A stretch of 20,009 nucleotides of DNA from VBDM01 sp041496705 (GCA_041496705.1 JBGQFD010000067.1:1-20009), one strand, 5' to 3'; shown: positions 1-8,584, counted from the stretch's first letter. Numbers and translations are program-made. The notes: generated by a model not told the origin, from the letters alone.

Positions 1-1
1 C

Positions 2-37
2 AAGGAGCTGCTCGCCAAGAAGCAGCCCCGGAAGTGA
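2..37 (+). CDS. C-terminal tail of an upstream gene (partial)
   Basis: An open frame entering from the left edge reads KELLAKKQPRK and ends at a TGA at 35-37, 17 nt before the next start. A Lys-rich end is common for many proteins, so no function can be given. The frame is too short to prove coding; it is proposed only because a gene must end in or before this gap and the ending is plausible. Confidence 0.3.
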   Translation, partial: KELLAKKQPRK

Positions 38-54
38 AGCGAACCCGCTAGACT

Positions 55-900
55 ATGGCGCTGTCTTTCGAGATACCAAGGAAAATAGTGGCCGAACCGA
101 GAACGCCCCGCGCCGAGTCGTTGCTTCGTGCCTTCGTTTGCATCGTTGTGCCGGTGGCTGCGGCAATAGCGCTGCCAGGCTGTGGCTTGATGGGCGTCAT
201 CGACAGCGATTCACAGGTCGTCAGCTACGAATATCGGCCTCAGTTCGGGTACGTGCGCATCCAGCGCATTGAGGCCGGCGCTCCCGACAACGCCCATCCG
301 TTCGATATTTCCGTCGACGCGCTCAGACTGGCCCTGGCAAGCCTTGAAGTGGAAGGTGGCGTCTCGATATCCGCCAAGCCCATGTTCAACGATGAGGAGC
401 TGGAAGAAATCCTGCCGCACCTTGTCGCAGCGCTCGCGAAAGCAGGGCCCAAGGAAGACGTCACCTTCGCGGTAACCGGTAGACACGGGATGTTAGGCAG
501 GTATTCGTCGAAATCGGTTACCACCGGCCGCCTTTTTGTGCGCGATCGACAGCTGAGTATTGTTTTCGGGCTGGTTCACGAACTCTATCAAGGTGGCGAA
601 TTGGGCCCCGGCGTACCGTCGTTCGCTCCCGGATCGCGAGCCTATCGACCCGACAGCGTCTGGAGGCTCGTGCCGAAAATCGGACGCCTGGCCGACAAGC
701 GCGTGGATTGGGTGATGCTCGACACGGCGAGCCTGCAGACGCCGAGAGCGAAAGCCGGGGACGCGGGTGCCGCTGGAGCCGATAGCCGCTATCAGGAGAT
801 CCAAGACCGGCTCAGCGTGCTCAGCCGCCTCAAGGCAGACGGCTTGATTACGGAAGAAGAATATAGCGAGCGGCGGCGCGCGATCCTGCAGGGGCTTTGA
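55..900 (+). CDS. SHOCT-domain putative lipoprotein
   Basis: This 281-residue protein has a hydrophobic segment at about residues 24-40 followed by a lipobox-like LPGC with Cys at residue 43. That predicts signal peptidase II cleavage and lipid anchoring. The region before the hydrophobic core is unusually long (about 23 residues), so translation could instead begin at the in-frame GTG at codon 12 (IVAEPRT...). The last 30 residues (RLSVLSRLKADGLITEEEYS onward) match the SHOCT pattern: a short helical domain often found at protein C-termini and thought to mediate oligomerisation. The middle (about residues 50-230) is not recognised. It ends 9 nt from the convergent VOC gene and has no operon partner here. 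The lipoprotein and SHOCT calls are reasonably firm; the biological role is unknown. Confidence 0.75.
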   Translation: MALSFEIPRKIVAEPRTPRAESLLRAFVCIVVPVAAAIALPGCGLMGVIDSDSQVVSYEYRPQFGYVRIQRIEAGAPDNAHPFDISVDALRLALASLEVEGGVSISAKPMFNDEELEEILPHLVAALAKAGPKEDVTFAVTGRHGMLGRYSSKSVTTGRLFVRDRQLSIVFGLVHELYQGGELGPGVPSFAPGSRAYRPDSVWRLVPKIGRLADKRVDWVMLDTASLQTPRAKAGDAGAAGADSRYQEIQDRLSVLSRLKADGLITEEEYSERRRAILQGL

Positions 901-909
901 GCGATAGGG

Positions 910-1392
910 TCAGCGAGCGCGATGAGCCCGCTGCAGTCCCGCAATGTCGATCTTGGTCATCTGCATCATCGCCTGCATGACGCGCTTGGACTTCTCTGGG
1001 TCCGGGTCTTGAATCAGTTCGACCAAGACGCGCGGAACGATCTGCCAAGACAAACCGAACTTGTCCTTGAGCCATCCGCATTGCCCCGGCGCGCCGCCTG
1101 CGGAGAGTTTCGCCCACAGATCGTCGACTTCTTCCTGCGATTCGCAGTTCACGACCAGGGAGATGGCTTCAGTGAACTTGAATTGCGGGCCGCCGTTGAG
1201 GGCGGCGAACTCCTGGCCTTCGATCTGAAAGGTGCCGACCATGACCTTTCCGGCGGGTCCGGGGCCCGCTTCGCCGTACCGCGTCAGGTTGACGATCTTC
1301 GAGTTCTTGAAGATGGAAACGTAGTGATTCATCGCCTCCTCGGCGTTGCTGTCGAACCAGAGGAACGTGGTGATTTTCTGCTTCGCGGCCAT
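910..1392 (-). CDS. PhnB-like VOC (glyoxalase superfamily) protein
   Basis: This 160-residue protein begins KITTFLWFDSNAEEAMNHYV and contains the segments typical of the PhnB/3-demethylubiquinone-methyltransferase-like VOC group: an aromatic-rich first strand, an EGQEFAALNGGP strand and a DKFGLSWQIVP strand followed by a helical tail. Members are single-domain VOC-fold proteins whose substrates are mostly unknown; the methyltransferase name in databases is not supported by biochemistry. The ATG at 1392 is preceded on the minus strand by an AAAGGAG ribosome binding site 8 nt upstream. It is 55 nt downstream of the SDR stop and may be the last gene of the minus-strand unit, although its family suggests no link to acid-sugar metabolism. 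Confidence 0.85.
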   Translation of the reverse strand: MAAKQKITTFLWFDSNAEEAMNHYVSIFKNSKIVNLTRYGEAGPGPAGKVMVGTFQIEGQEFAALNGGPQFKFTEAISLVVNCESQEEVDDLWAKLSAGGAPGQCGWLKDKFGLSWQIVPRVLVELIQDPDPEKSKRVMQAMMQMTKIDIAGLQRAHRAR

Positions 1393-1447
1393 GATTCATG
1401 CTCCTTTGTCGGGATTCGGGCGAACTGCGTTTCGAGTTGGCGCCGCA

Positions 1448-2143
1448 TCAGAACCGCTCGACCCAGGGCCTGAGCTCCATCTCCCAAGTCCACGCGCTGC
1501 GGTGCTGGCGAAAGACGTGGAGATAGTTCTTTGCGATTTCGTCCGGCAGCAGCATCCCGTCGGCGCCGCGCTGCCCGGCGCGAGGATCACTCGCACCCGT
1601 GGCGATACCGCCGTCGATGACGAAGTGCGCGACGTGGATCTTCTTCGGCGCGAGTTCGCGCGCCAGGCTCTGCGCGAGGCCGCGCAGCGCGAATTTCCCC
1701 ATCGCAAACGGCGCCGACTCGGCGTAGCCCTTGACGCTCGCCGAGGCGCCGGTGAAGAAGATCGCCCCCGAGCCGCGCGCGAGCATGCGCTTTGCCGCGC
1801 TTTGAGCGACCAGGAATCCGCCGTAAGCGCTGACGGCTATCGTGCGCTCGACCTCTTTCGGATCGAGCGAGACGAACGGCCCGCGCACGCGGTAGCCTGC
1901 GTTGTAGACGACAAGGTCCGGCACGCCGCATTCTTTCTCGACCGCGGCGTACATCGCTTCGACCTGCAGGGGATCGACAGCGTCGGCGCTTACCGTGAAC
2001 GCCGCGGTTTCCTTGGCGAGCTGCGCGAGCTTGCCCGTGTCGCGCGCCGCCAGCGCCACCCGCATGCCTTCCTTCGCGAGCAGCCGCGCGAGCGACGCCG
2101 ACAGGCCGCTCCCCGCGCCGACGATGAGCGCGACTTGCGCCAT
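1448..2143 (-). CDS. Atypical SDR oxidoreductase with Phe in place of catalytic Tyr
   Basis: This 231-residue Rossmann protein has a degenerate Gly-rich motif (VGAGSGLS, residues 8-15) and YNAG (80-83) for the usual NNAG. At the YxxxK position it has F146-A-M-G-K150, so the catalytic Tyr is Phe while Lys is retained. The surrounding KFALRGLAQSLARELAP and IHVAHFVIDG resemble the known SDR subgroup often labelled SDR_c10, which is described as carrying this same Tyr-to-Phe change. Ser134 or Ser136 is the likely Ser position. The ATG shares one base with the stop of the Bug gene (TGATG), implying translational coupling. Ordinary SDR chemistry is doubtful; it may bind a nucleotide and a ligand or use a different mechanism. 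The family call is firm and the activity unknown. Confidence 0.85.
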   Translation of the reverse strand: MAQVALIVGAGSGLSASLARLLAKEGMRVALAARDTGKLAQLAKETAAFTVSADAVDPLQVEAMYAAVEKECGVPDLVVYNAGYRVRGPFVSLDPKEVERTIAVSAYGGFLVAQSAAKRMLARGSGAIFFTGASASVKGYAESAPFAMGKFALRGLAQSLARELAPKKIHVAHFVIDGGIATGASDPRAGQRGADGMLLPDEIAKNYLHVFRQHRSAWTWEMELRPWVERF

Positions 2144-3120
2144 CAGTCGGCCTTAGCGCCGGAGCGCTTCACGATCGGTGCCCACTTCGCGGTCTCGGTG
2201 CGCATATAGGCGGCCAGTTCCTCGGGCGTGCTGCCGACGGGATCGGCGCCCTGGTGCGCGAGCCTGTCGCGCAGCGCCGGCTCCCTGACGATGCGCGCCA
2301 CTTCGGCGTGCAGTCGCGTCACGACCTCGCGCGGCAGCGGCGCCGGCCCGAGCAGAGCGAACCACGACGAAGCTTCGAACTCCGGAAAGCCGAGCTCCGC
2401 GATGGCCGGCACCTCGGGGACCGCCGCCGATCGCGTCTTGGTCGTCACCGCGAGCGCGCGCAGCCGCCCGGCGCGCACCAGCTGGATGACCGACGGGATC
2501 GTCGCGAACATGAAGTGCACGTGCTCGCCGGCGAGCAGGTCGTTCAGCGCCACCGCGCCCTTGTAGGGGACGTGCGTCGCGTCGGCGCCGGCCATCAGCT
2601 TGAGCAGCTCGCCGGAGAGATGCGAGGACGTGCCGCTGCCGGTCGATGCGAAGAAGAACTTTCCGGGATTGGCCTTCAGCGACGCGACGAATTCGGCAAA
2701 GGAATTGACCGGCATCACCGCCGGGTTCACCACCAGGAGGTTGGGCACGTGCACCACCAGCGAGATGGGCGTGAAGTCCCTCAAGTTGTCGTAGGGCATG
2801 CTCGCGTAGAGCGAGGGGTTGATCGCGAGCGGGCCGACCGAGCCCATGAGCAGGGTGTAGCCGTCGGGCTTCGCCTTTGCGACCAGTGCCGCGCCGATGT
2901 TGCCGCCCGCGCCGGGCTTGTGGTCGATCACCACCGGCTGGCCCCAGCTCTTCCTCAGCTCCTCGGCGAGGAGCCGCGCGACGATGTCGGTGCTGCCGCC
3001 TGCGGAAAAGCCGACGACGATGCTGACCTGGCGGGTGGGGTAGCCGTTCTGGGCCGCAGCCTGCGCAGCGGCGAGCAATGCCGCGCAGACAAGCAGCGCC
3101 GCGACGCCGGGGCGCTTCAC
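2143..3120 (-). CDS. Bug-family (tripartite tricarboxylate receptor) periplasmic binding protein
   Basis: This 325-residue protein has a secretion signal (residues 1-23, hydrophobic LLVCAALLAAAQAAA) and then the Bug/TctC signature YPTRQVSIVVGFSAGGSTD, GAGGNIGA, an ASTGSGTSSHLSGELLK segment and a VPYKGAVALNDLLAG segment. Bug proteins bind small carboxylates or other acids in the periplasm; most are orphans without adjacent TctAB membrane subunits, as here. The chosen start is the GTG at 3120. It overlaps the epimerase stop by 4 nt (GTGA) and places the signal peptide exactly at the N terminus; the open frame continues far upstream only as an artefact of high GC. Ligand unknown; neighbours suggest a sugar-derived acid. 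Confidence 0.9.
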   Translation of the reverse strand: MKRPGVAALLVCAALLAAAQAAAQNGYPTRQVSIVVGFSAGGSTDIVARLLAEELRKSWGQPVVIDHKPGAGGNIGAALVAKAKPDGYTLLMGSVGPLAINPSLYASMPYDNLRDFTPISLVVHVPNLLVVNPAVMPVNSFAEFVASLKANPGKFFFASTGSGTSSHLSGELLKLMAGADATHVPYKGAVALNDLLAGEHVHFMFATIPSVIQLVRAGRLRALAVTTKTRSAAVPEVPAIAELGFPEFEASSWFALLGPAPLPREVVTRLHAEVARIVREPALRDRLAHQGADPVGSTPEELAAYMRTETAKWAPIVKRSGAKAD

Positions 3121-4124
3121 GTCGCCTCTGGCGCGGAGATCAGGCCGCGTTCCAGCAGCACGCGGAACGCTGCGTAGGTCGTGCGTATGCCGTCGGCGAG
3201 CGGCATCTCGCCGTAGTCGCCGAGGTAGTCGCGCAAGGGGCGGTCGGGCAGGTGCATGGGAAACGCGAGCGGCTGACCGGAACTGGTGATGCGGGCGGCG
3301 GGCGCGAGCTTGCGCAGAATCGCGAGGCCCTCCTCCACCGGCGCGTACGCGCCGTTCATGTCGAACACCTCGCTGCCTGCGCGCTCGCGCGCCACCGCGC
3401 GGATGAAGGCGCTCGCGACTTCCCCGGCGTACAGCCACGACACGCCGCCGGAGAAGGGCACCTCGTAAGGCCTGCCGGCGGCGGCGGCGAGAATCGCCAG
3501 CGTCGTCTTCGAGGTGAGGCCCTGGTCGCGGCCGACACCGTACACCACGCCCGGGCGGATGCCGGTGCTGTGCACGCCCCAGTCCTGCGAATACACCAGC
3601 GCGAGCTGCTCGTCGCAATGCTTGTACGCGCCGTACAGCGTGTGCATGGCGCCGTGGCCGTCGTCCATCGCGCCGTATGCGGCGATCGAGCTCGCGTAAG
3701 CGAGACGCCGGATCGAAAGGCGCCGCGCCGCCTCGAAGACATTCACCGTGCCGACGACGTTGACTCGGGCCCCGGCGACCGGATCGGCCTTGCAGAAAGG
3801 CACCTGCAGCGCTGCGAGATGGACGACCGCGCAGGGACGCACCGACTCGAAGGCGCGCAGCACCGCGTCGAAATCGGCGATGTCGGCGCTGCGCCACTCG
3901 ATGCCCTGCAGCTCGCGCTCCTCGAGGAGCAGGCGCGGCCGCCGCAGGTCCGGCGACAGGTCGAGGGCGCAGGCCGGCACGCCGGCGCGGGCGAGCAGCG
4001 CGAGCACCCAGCTGCCGATGCAGCCGGCGGCGCCGGTCACCAGCACCGGGGCGGGAAAGCTCGATCGTTCGACGGAAAAGCGCTCCGACATCTGGGCTGC
4101 CACGAGGTTCTTGCGATGCGCCAC
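3117..4124 (-). CDS. NAD-dependent epimerase/dehydratase family protein (extended SDR)
   Basis: This 335-residue extended SDR has VLVTGAAGCIGSW at about residues 27-39 (TGxxGxxG nucleotide-binding loop), VVHLAALQVPF, ASSIAAYG with the active-site Ser, and YGAYK supplying the catalytic Tyr and Lys. The later FSGGVSWLYAGEVASAFI and GEMPLADGIRTTYAAFR segments are typical of the family. The reading frame allows a GTG start at 4124 or an ATG at 4091 (MSERFSVERS); neither has a strong Shine-Dalgarno sequence, and the shorter form would be 324 residues. It heads a minus-strand unit with the Bug receptor and atypical SDR. The substrate is probably a hydroxylated acid or nucleotide sugar; co-location with a Bug receptor favours a free acid or lactone (inference). 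Confidence 0.85.
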   Translation of the reverse strand: MAHRKNLVAAQMSERFSVERSSFPAPVLVTGAAGCIGSWVLALLARAGVPACALDLSPDLRRPRLLLEERELQGIEWRSADIADFDAVLRAFESVRPCAVVHLAALQVPFCKADPVAGARVNVVGTVNVFEAARRLSIRRLAYASSIAAYGAMDDGHGAMHTLYGAYKHCDEQLALVYSQDWGVHSTGIRPGVVYGVGRDQGLTSKTTLAILAAAAGRPYEVPFSGGVSWLYAGEVASAFIRAVARERAGSEVFDMNGAYAPVEEGLAILRKLAPAARITSSGQPLAFPMHLPDRPLRDYLGDYGEMPLADGIRTTYAAFRVLLERGLISAPEAT

Positions 4125-4184
4125 AGCTTACAAAGCGCCGCGGCGGAAGTCCAACGCGGCGCGAGCGCCGGTGTCCACGGGTAC

Positions 4185-4213
4185 TTGACCGCTCTCACGA
4201 GCGCGGCTAACCT
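4185..4213 (+). promoter_or_regulatory. Candidate sigma-70 promoter for the ABC importer operon
   Basis: TTGACC at 4185-4190 and TAACCT at 4208-4213 are separated by 17 nt, the preferred spacing. The -35 matches consensus at 5 of 6 positions and the -10 at 3 of 6. It lies about 60 nt before the ATPase start in the 151-nt gap between divergent operons. This is a pattern match only; the gap also has to hold a minus-strand promoter that I could not identify. Confidence 0.4.
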
Positions 4214-4275
4214 GCCTGCGCCCATCCGAAACACCCCCTGGCAACCCAACGATCTCCCGCGGAAGGAGCGATGGC

Positions 4276-5337
<1,062 letters not shown>

Positions 5338-5362
5338 ACGTCATCACCCAAAAGGAGGACCT

Positions 5363-6682
5363 ATGAGCAACATGAATCGCAGGGATTTTCTGAAGATCTC
5401 GGCCGGTGTCGCGGCCGGCGGCGTGCCGCTGCTCGCGCAGGCGCAAGGCAAGGCGGGCGCGACGGCATGGACGCCGGAAAAAGGCGCGAAGCTGCGCGTG
5501 CTGCGCTGGAAGCGCTTCGTGCAGGGCGACGAGGACATGTGGATGAAGAACACCGCGGCGTTCGCCAAGCGCACCGGCGTCGAAGTGCGCGTCGACCACG
5601 AGGGCTGGGAGGACGTGCGCCCCAAGGCGGCGGTCGCGGCGAACGTCGGCTCGGGGCCGGACATCGTGCTCTCCACGTTCGACGATGCGAATCTCTATCC
5701 GGAGAAACTGCTGGATGTCACCGATCTCGCCGACTATCTGGGCAAGAAGTACGGCGGCTGGTACGACGTGTGCAGGCAGTACCTGCAACCGGGCGGCAAG
5801 CGCTGGATCGGACTGCCGCTCGGCTGTGCCGGCAACGCCTTTGTCTACCGCATCGGCCAGATGAAGGAAGCCGGCTTCGACACGTTTCCGCGCGACACTG
5901 CGGGTTTCCTCAAGCTCGCCAAAGCGCTGAAAGCGAAGAACCATCCCCTCGGCTTTGCGCTGGGCAACGCCACCGGCGACGGCAACACCTGGACGCACTG
6001 GCTGCTGTGGTCCTTTGGCGGAAGGCTGGTGGACGAGAAGAACAACGTCGTCGTCGACAGCCCGCAGACGATCCAGGCGCTGGAGTACGCCAAGGAGCTG
6101 TACCAGACCTTCGTCCCCGGGACGCTGGCGTGGCTCGACCCGAACAACAACAAGGCGTTCCTGGATGACCAGATCAGCATCACCGAGAACGGCATCTCGA
6201 TCTACTACGCTGCGAAGAACTCGCAGGACCCGAAGATCAAGGCGATGGCGGCGGATATCGGGCACGCGAACTTGCCGATCGGACCGGTGGGGAAACCGAC
6301 CGAACTCCATCTCTTCTTCAACCAGATGATCTTCAAGTACACCAAGTATCCCAACGCCGCCAAGGAATACCTGCGCTTCATGATGGAAAAGGAGCAGTAC
6401 GAGCCCTGGCAGCAGGCCTCGATCGGCTACGTCACGCATCCGCTCAAGGCCTACGAGTCCAATCCGATCTGGACGGTCGACCCGAAGCACACGCCCTACC
6501 GCGACTGCATGAAGATCATGCTGCCGAACGGCCACTCGGGGAAGCTCGGCTACTCGTCGGCGCAATGCATGGCGGACTTCATCGTCGTCAACATGGTCGC
6601 CGAAGCGGCGAGCGGGTCGAAGACGCCCAAGGAAGCGGCCGAGCGCGCGCAGAAACGCGCGGAACGCTACTACAAAGTATGA
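5363..6682 (+). CDS. ABC sugar-type extracellular solute-binding protein, Tat-exported
   Basis: This 439-residue protein of extracellular solute-binding family 1 captures the substrate in the periplasm. The N terminus MSNMNRRDFLKISAGVAAGG carries a twin-arginine motif (RRDFLK), followed by a hydrophobic stretch and an AQAQ cleavage region, so export in folded form by Tat is expected. The body includes the usual SGPDIVLS, LGCAGNAFVYRI, TWTHWLLWSFGG and EYLRFMMEKEQYEPW segments. The start is set by AAAGGAGG at 5351-5358, and the gene begins 25 nt after the ATPase stop. Its stop codon lies inside the first of two strong hairpins that separate it from the permease genes. The ligand cannot be read from sequence; the downstream enzymes suggest a sugar, sugar lactone or sugar acid. 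Confidence 0.92.
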   Translation: MSNMNRRDFLKISAGVAAGGVPLLAQAQGKAGATAWTPEKGAKLRVLRWKRFVQGDEDMWMKNTAAFAKRTGVEVRVDHEGWEDVRPKAAVAANVGSGPDIVLSTFDDANLYPEKLLDVTDLADYLGKKYGGWYDVCRQYLQPGGKRWIGLPLGCAGNAFVYRIGQMKEAGFDTFPRDTAGFLKLAKALKAKNHPLGFALGNATGDGNTWTHWLLWSFGGRLVDEKNNVVVDSPQTIQALEYAKELYQTFVPGTLAWLDPNNNKAFLDDQISITENGISIYYAAKNSQDPKIKAMAADIGHANLPIGPVGKPTELHLFFNQMIFKYTKYPNAAKEYLRFMMEKEQYEPWQQASIGYVTHPLKAYESNPIWTVDPKHTPYRDCMKIMLPNGHSGKLGYSSAQCMADFIVVNMVAEAASGSKTPKEAAERAQKRAERYYKV

Positions 6683-6708
6683 ATCCGGACGCGTAGCGCC
6701 GGATTCAT
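6679..6708 (+). repeat. Bulged hairpin 1 at the end of the binding protein gene
   Basis: The arms ATGAATCCGG (6679-6688) and CCGGATTCAT (6699-6708) are perfect 10-bp complements. Inside them CGC (6690-6692) pairs with GCG (6696-6698) around a GTA loop, with one unpaired A at 6689. The left arm includes the TGA stop of the binding protein gene. No T-run follows, so an intrinsic terminator is unlikely; an mRNA-stabilising or REP-like intercistronic element fits better. Confidence 0.8.
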
Positions 6709-6710
6709 CT

Positions 6711-6759
6711 CGCCCGGTTCGAACGGACACGCGCTTTGCGCGTGCCGTTCAACCGGGCG
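6711..6759 (+). repeat. Long bulged hairpin 2 between binding protein and permease genes
   Basis: Left-arm blocks CGCCCGGTT (6711-6719), GAACGG (6721-6726) and CACGCGC (6728-6734) pair with GCGCGTG (6738-6744), CCGTTC (6745-6750) and AACCGGGCG (6751-6759). This gives 22 base pairs with a TTT loop and single unpaired C (6720) and A (6727), both on the 5' arm. It begins 2 nt after hairpin 1 and ends 9 nt before the permease ATG. Such structures in ABC operons can protect the abundant upstream mRNA and lower downstream permease expression, as described for malE-malF. Confidence 0.85.
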
Positions 6760-6768
6760 TCTTATCGC

Positions 6769-7668
6769 ATGCACAAGCTCCTCGATAACCGCAACCTGCT
6801 CGGGCTCGCGTTCATGCTGCCCGCGGCAGCGCTGCTGCTCGTCTTTCTCACCTATCCGCTGGGCCTGGGCCTGTGGCTCGGGTTCACCGACGCGAAGATC
6901 GGGCGCGCGGGGCACTGGATCGGCTGGGAGAATTTCGTGTCGCTCTACGAGGACTCGCTCGCGCGGCTGTCGCTCTTCAACACGCTCTTCTACACCGTGG
7001 TGGCGAGCGTGGTGAAGTTCGCGCTCGGGCTGTGGCTCGCGCTGCTCCTCAACCGCCACCTGCCCTTCAAGGCGTTCATCCGCGCGGTGGTGCTCTTGCC
7101 CTTCATCGTGCCCACCGCGCTCTCGGCGATCGCCTTCTGGTGGCTCTACGACGCGCAGTTCTCCGTCGTATCGTGGCTGCTGGTGAAGATGGGACTCATC
7201 GACCGCTACATCGATTTCCTCGGCGAGCCGTGGATGGCGCGCCTGTCGACCATCGCCGCCAACATCTGGCGCGGCGTGCCTTTCGTTGCGATCTGCCTGC
7301 TCGCCGGCCTGCAGACGATTTCGCCCTCGCTCTACGAGGCGGCGGCCCTGGACGGCGCGACCGAATGGCAGAAGTTCCGGCACGTGACGCTGCCGCTCTT
7401 GACGCCCATCATCGCGGTGGTGATGACCTTCAGCGTGCTCTTCACCTTCACCGACTTCCAGCTGATCTACGTGCTGACGCGGGGCGGACCGCTGAACGCC
7501 ACGCACCTCATGGCGACGCTCTCCTTCCAGCGCGCGATCCCCGGGGGCAACCTCGGCGAGGGAGCGGCGCTCGCCACGGCGATGGCGCCTTTCCTGCTCG
7601 GGGCGATCCTGTTCTCCTACTTCGGCCTGCAGCGCCGCGCCTGGCAGCAGGGAGGACGGGACAAGTGA
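6769..7668 (+). CDS. ABC transporter permease, MalF/UgpA type
   Basis: This 299-residue inner-membrane permease of the binding-protein-dependent transport family starts with MHKLLDNRNLLGLAFMLPAA, leading straight into the first membrane helix. About six hydrophobic helices follow, and the cytoplasmic EAA loop YEAAALDGATEWQKFRHVTL, which docks on the ATPase, lies near residues 194-213. I chose the ATG at 6769. An upstream in-frame TTG (6736) and GTG (6742) fall within the loop and 3' arm of hairpin 2 and would add a charged leader not usual for the family. There is no clear Shine-Dalgarno before the ATG, consistent with weak or structure-controlled initiation. It forms the translocation pore with the next permease. 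Confidence 0.9.
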   Translation: MHKLLDNRNLLGLAFMLPAAALLLVFLTYPLGLGLWLGFTDAKIGRAGHWIGWENFVSLYEDSLARLSLFNTLFYTVVASVVKFALGLWLALLLNRHLPFKAFIRAVVLLPFIVPTALSAIAFWWLYDAQFSVVSWLLVKMGLIDRYIDFLGEPWMARLSTIAANIWRGVPFVAICLLAGLQTISPSLYEAAALDGATEWQKFRHVTLPLLTPIIAVVMTFSVLFTFTDFQLIYVLTRGGPLNATHLMATLSFQRAIPGGNLGEGAALATAMAPFLLGAILFSYFGLQRRAWQQGGRDK

Positions 7669-7681
7669 CGCGGGCACGGAC

Positions 7682-8554
7682 ATGAGCGCGAGCGCCGAAG
7701 GCTCCAGCAGCATGCAGTACCTCGAATCGCTGCCGCGCCGCTGGGTGACGCTGTACCTGCCGCTCGCGTGTTTCCTCGTCCTCCTGCTCTTCCCGTTTTA
7801 CTGGATGGGGATGACCGCGTTCAAGCCCGACGCCGAGCTCCTGAGCCGGGCAGCCAATCCCTTCTGGATCCACCACCCGACCTTCGCCCATTTCGAGAAG
7901 CTTCTGTTCCACACTTCCTATCCCGAGTGGATGTGGAACACCATCGTCGTCTCGGTGGTCGCCACTTTCGCTTCGCTCGCCGCCAGCGTCCTTGCCGCCT
8001 ACGCCATCGAGCGGCTGCGCTTCCGCGGCGCCAAGGGCACCGGCATGGCGATCTTCCTGGCGTACCTCGTCCCACCGTCGATCCTCTTCATCCCGCTCGC
8101 GGCGAGCGTGTTCCAGCTGGGTCTCTTCGACACGCGCTGGGCGCTGATCTTCACCTACCCGACCTTCCTCATTCCGTTCTGCACCTGGCTGCTGATGGGC
8201 TACTTCCGCTCGATCCCGTACGAGCTCGAGGAGTGCGCGCTCATCGACGGCGCGACGCGCTGGCAGATCCTCACCAAGATCATCCTGCCGCTCGCCGTTC
8301 CCGGCCTGATCTCGGCGGGGATCTTCGCCTTCACGCTCTCGTGGAACGAATTCATCTACGCGCTCACCTTCGTGTCCTCCTCGGAGGTGAAGACCGTGCC
8401 GGTGGGCGTGGTGACGGAACTCGTCGAAGGCGACGTCTACCACTGGGGCGCGCTGATGGCGGGCGCGCTGCTCGGCTCGCTGCCGGTGGCGGTGCTGTAT
8501 TCTTTCTTCGTCGAGTACTACGTGTCGGGAATGACCGGCGCAGTCAAGGAATAG
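7682..8554 (+). CDS. ABC transporter permease, MalG/UgpE type
   Basis: This 290-residue protein is the second pore subunit of the importer. Hydrophobic segments begin at about residue 22 (TLYLPLACFLVLLLFPFYWM), and the EAA-loop equivalent YELEECALIDGATRWQILTK followed by IILPLAVPGL is near residues 180-209. The C terminus YSFFVEYYVSGMTGAVKE is typical of MalG-like permeases. The first 10 residues (MSASAEGSSS) look like a soft leader, and the ATG at 7712 is an alternative start giving 280 residues. It lies 13 nt after the first permease. Its stop TAG sits in an 11-bp sequence that is directly repeated just downstream. Confidence 0.9.
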   Translation: MSASAEGSSSMQYLESLPRRWVTLYLPLACFLVLLLFPFYWMGMTAFKPDAELLSRAANPFWIHHPTFAHFEKLLFHTSYPEWMWNTIVVSVVATFASLAASVLAAYAIERLRFRGAKGTGMAIFLAYLVPPSILFIPLAASVFQLGLFDTRWALIFTYPTFLIPFCTWLLMGYFRSIPYELEECALIDGATRWQILTKIILPLAVPGLISAGIFAFTLSWNEFIYALTFVSSSEVKTVPVGVVTELVEGDVYHWGALMAGALLGSLPVAVLYSFFVEYYVSGMTGAVKE

Positions 8555-8567
8555 GCTCAAGGAATAG
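8544..8567 (+). repeat. 11-bp direct repeat carrying the permease stop codon
   Basis: TCAAGGAATAG occurs at 8544-8554 and again at 8557-8567, a 13-nt period. The first copy contains the permease TAG stop. A third, diverged copy (TGAAGGAGTGA, 7 of 11 positions) starts at 8570 and provides the AAGGAG ribosome binding site of the following SDR gene. Slipped-strand duplication is the simplest origin. Confidence 0.75.
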
Positions 8568-8584
8568 ACTGAAGGAGTGAGTGC

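Noticed and set aside
3121..3897. Extension of the Bug receptor gene upstream of 3120
   Set aside because: This would run antiparallel in frame over the epimerase coding region; the GTG at 3120 has a signal peptide immediately after it and a 4-nt overlap with the epimerase stop.
6736..6768. TTG (6736) or GTG (6742) as the start of the first permease
   Set aside because: Both lie in hairpin 2, lack a ribosome binding site and would add a charged leader before the first membrane helix.
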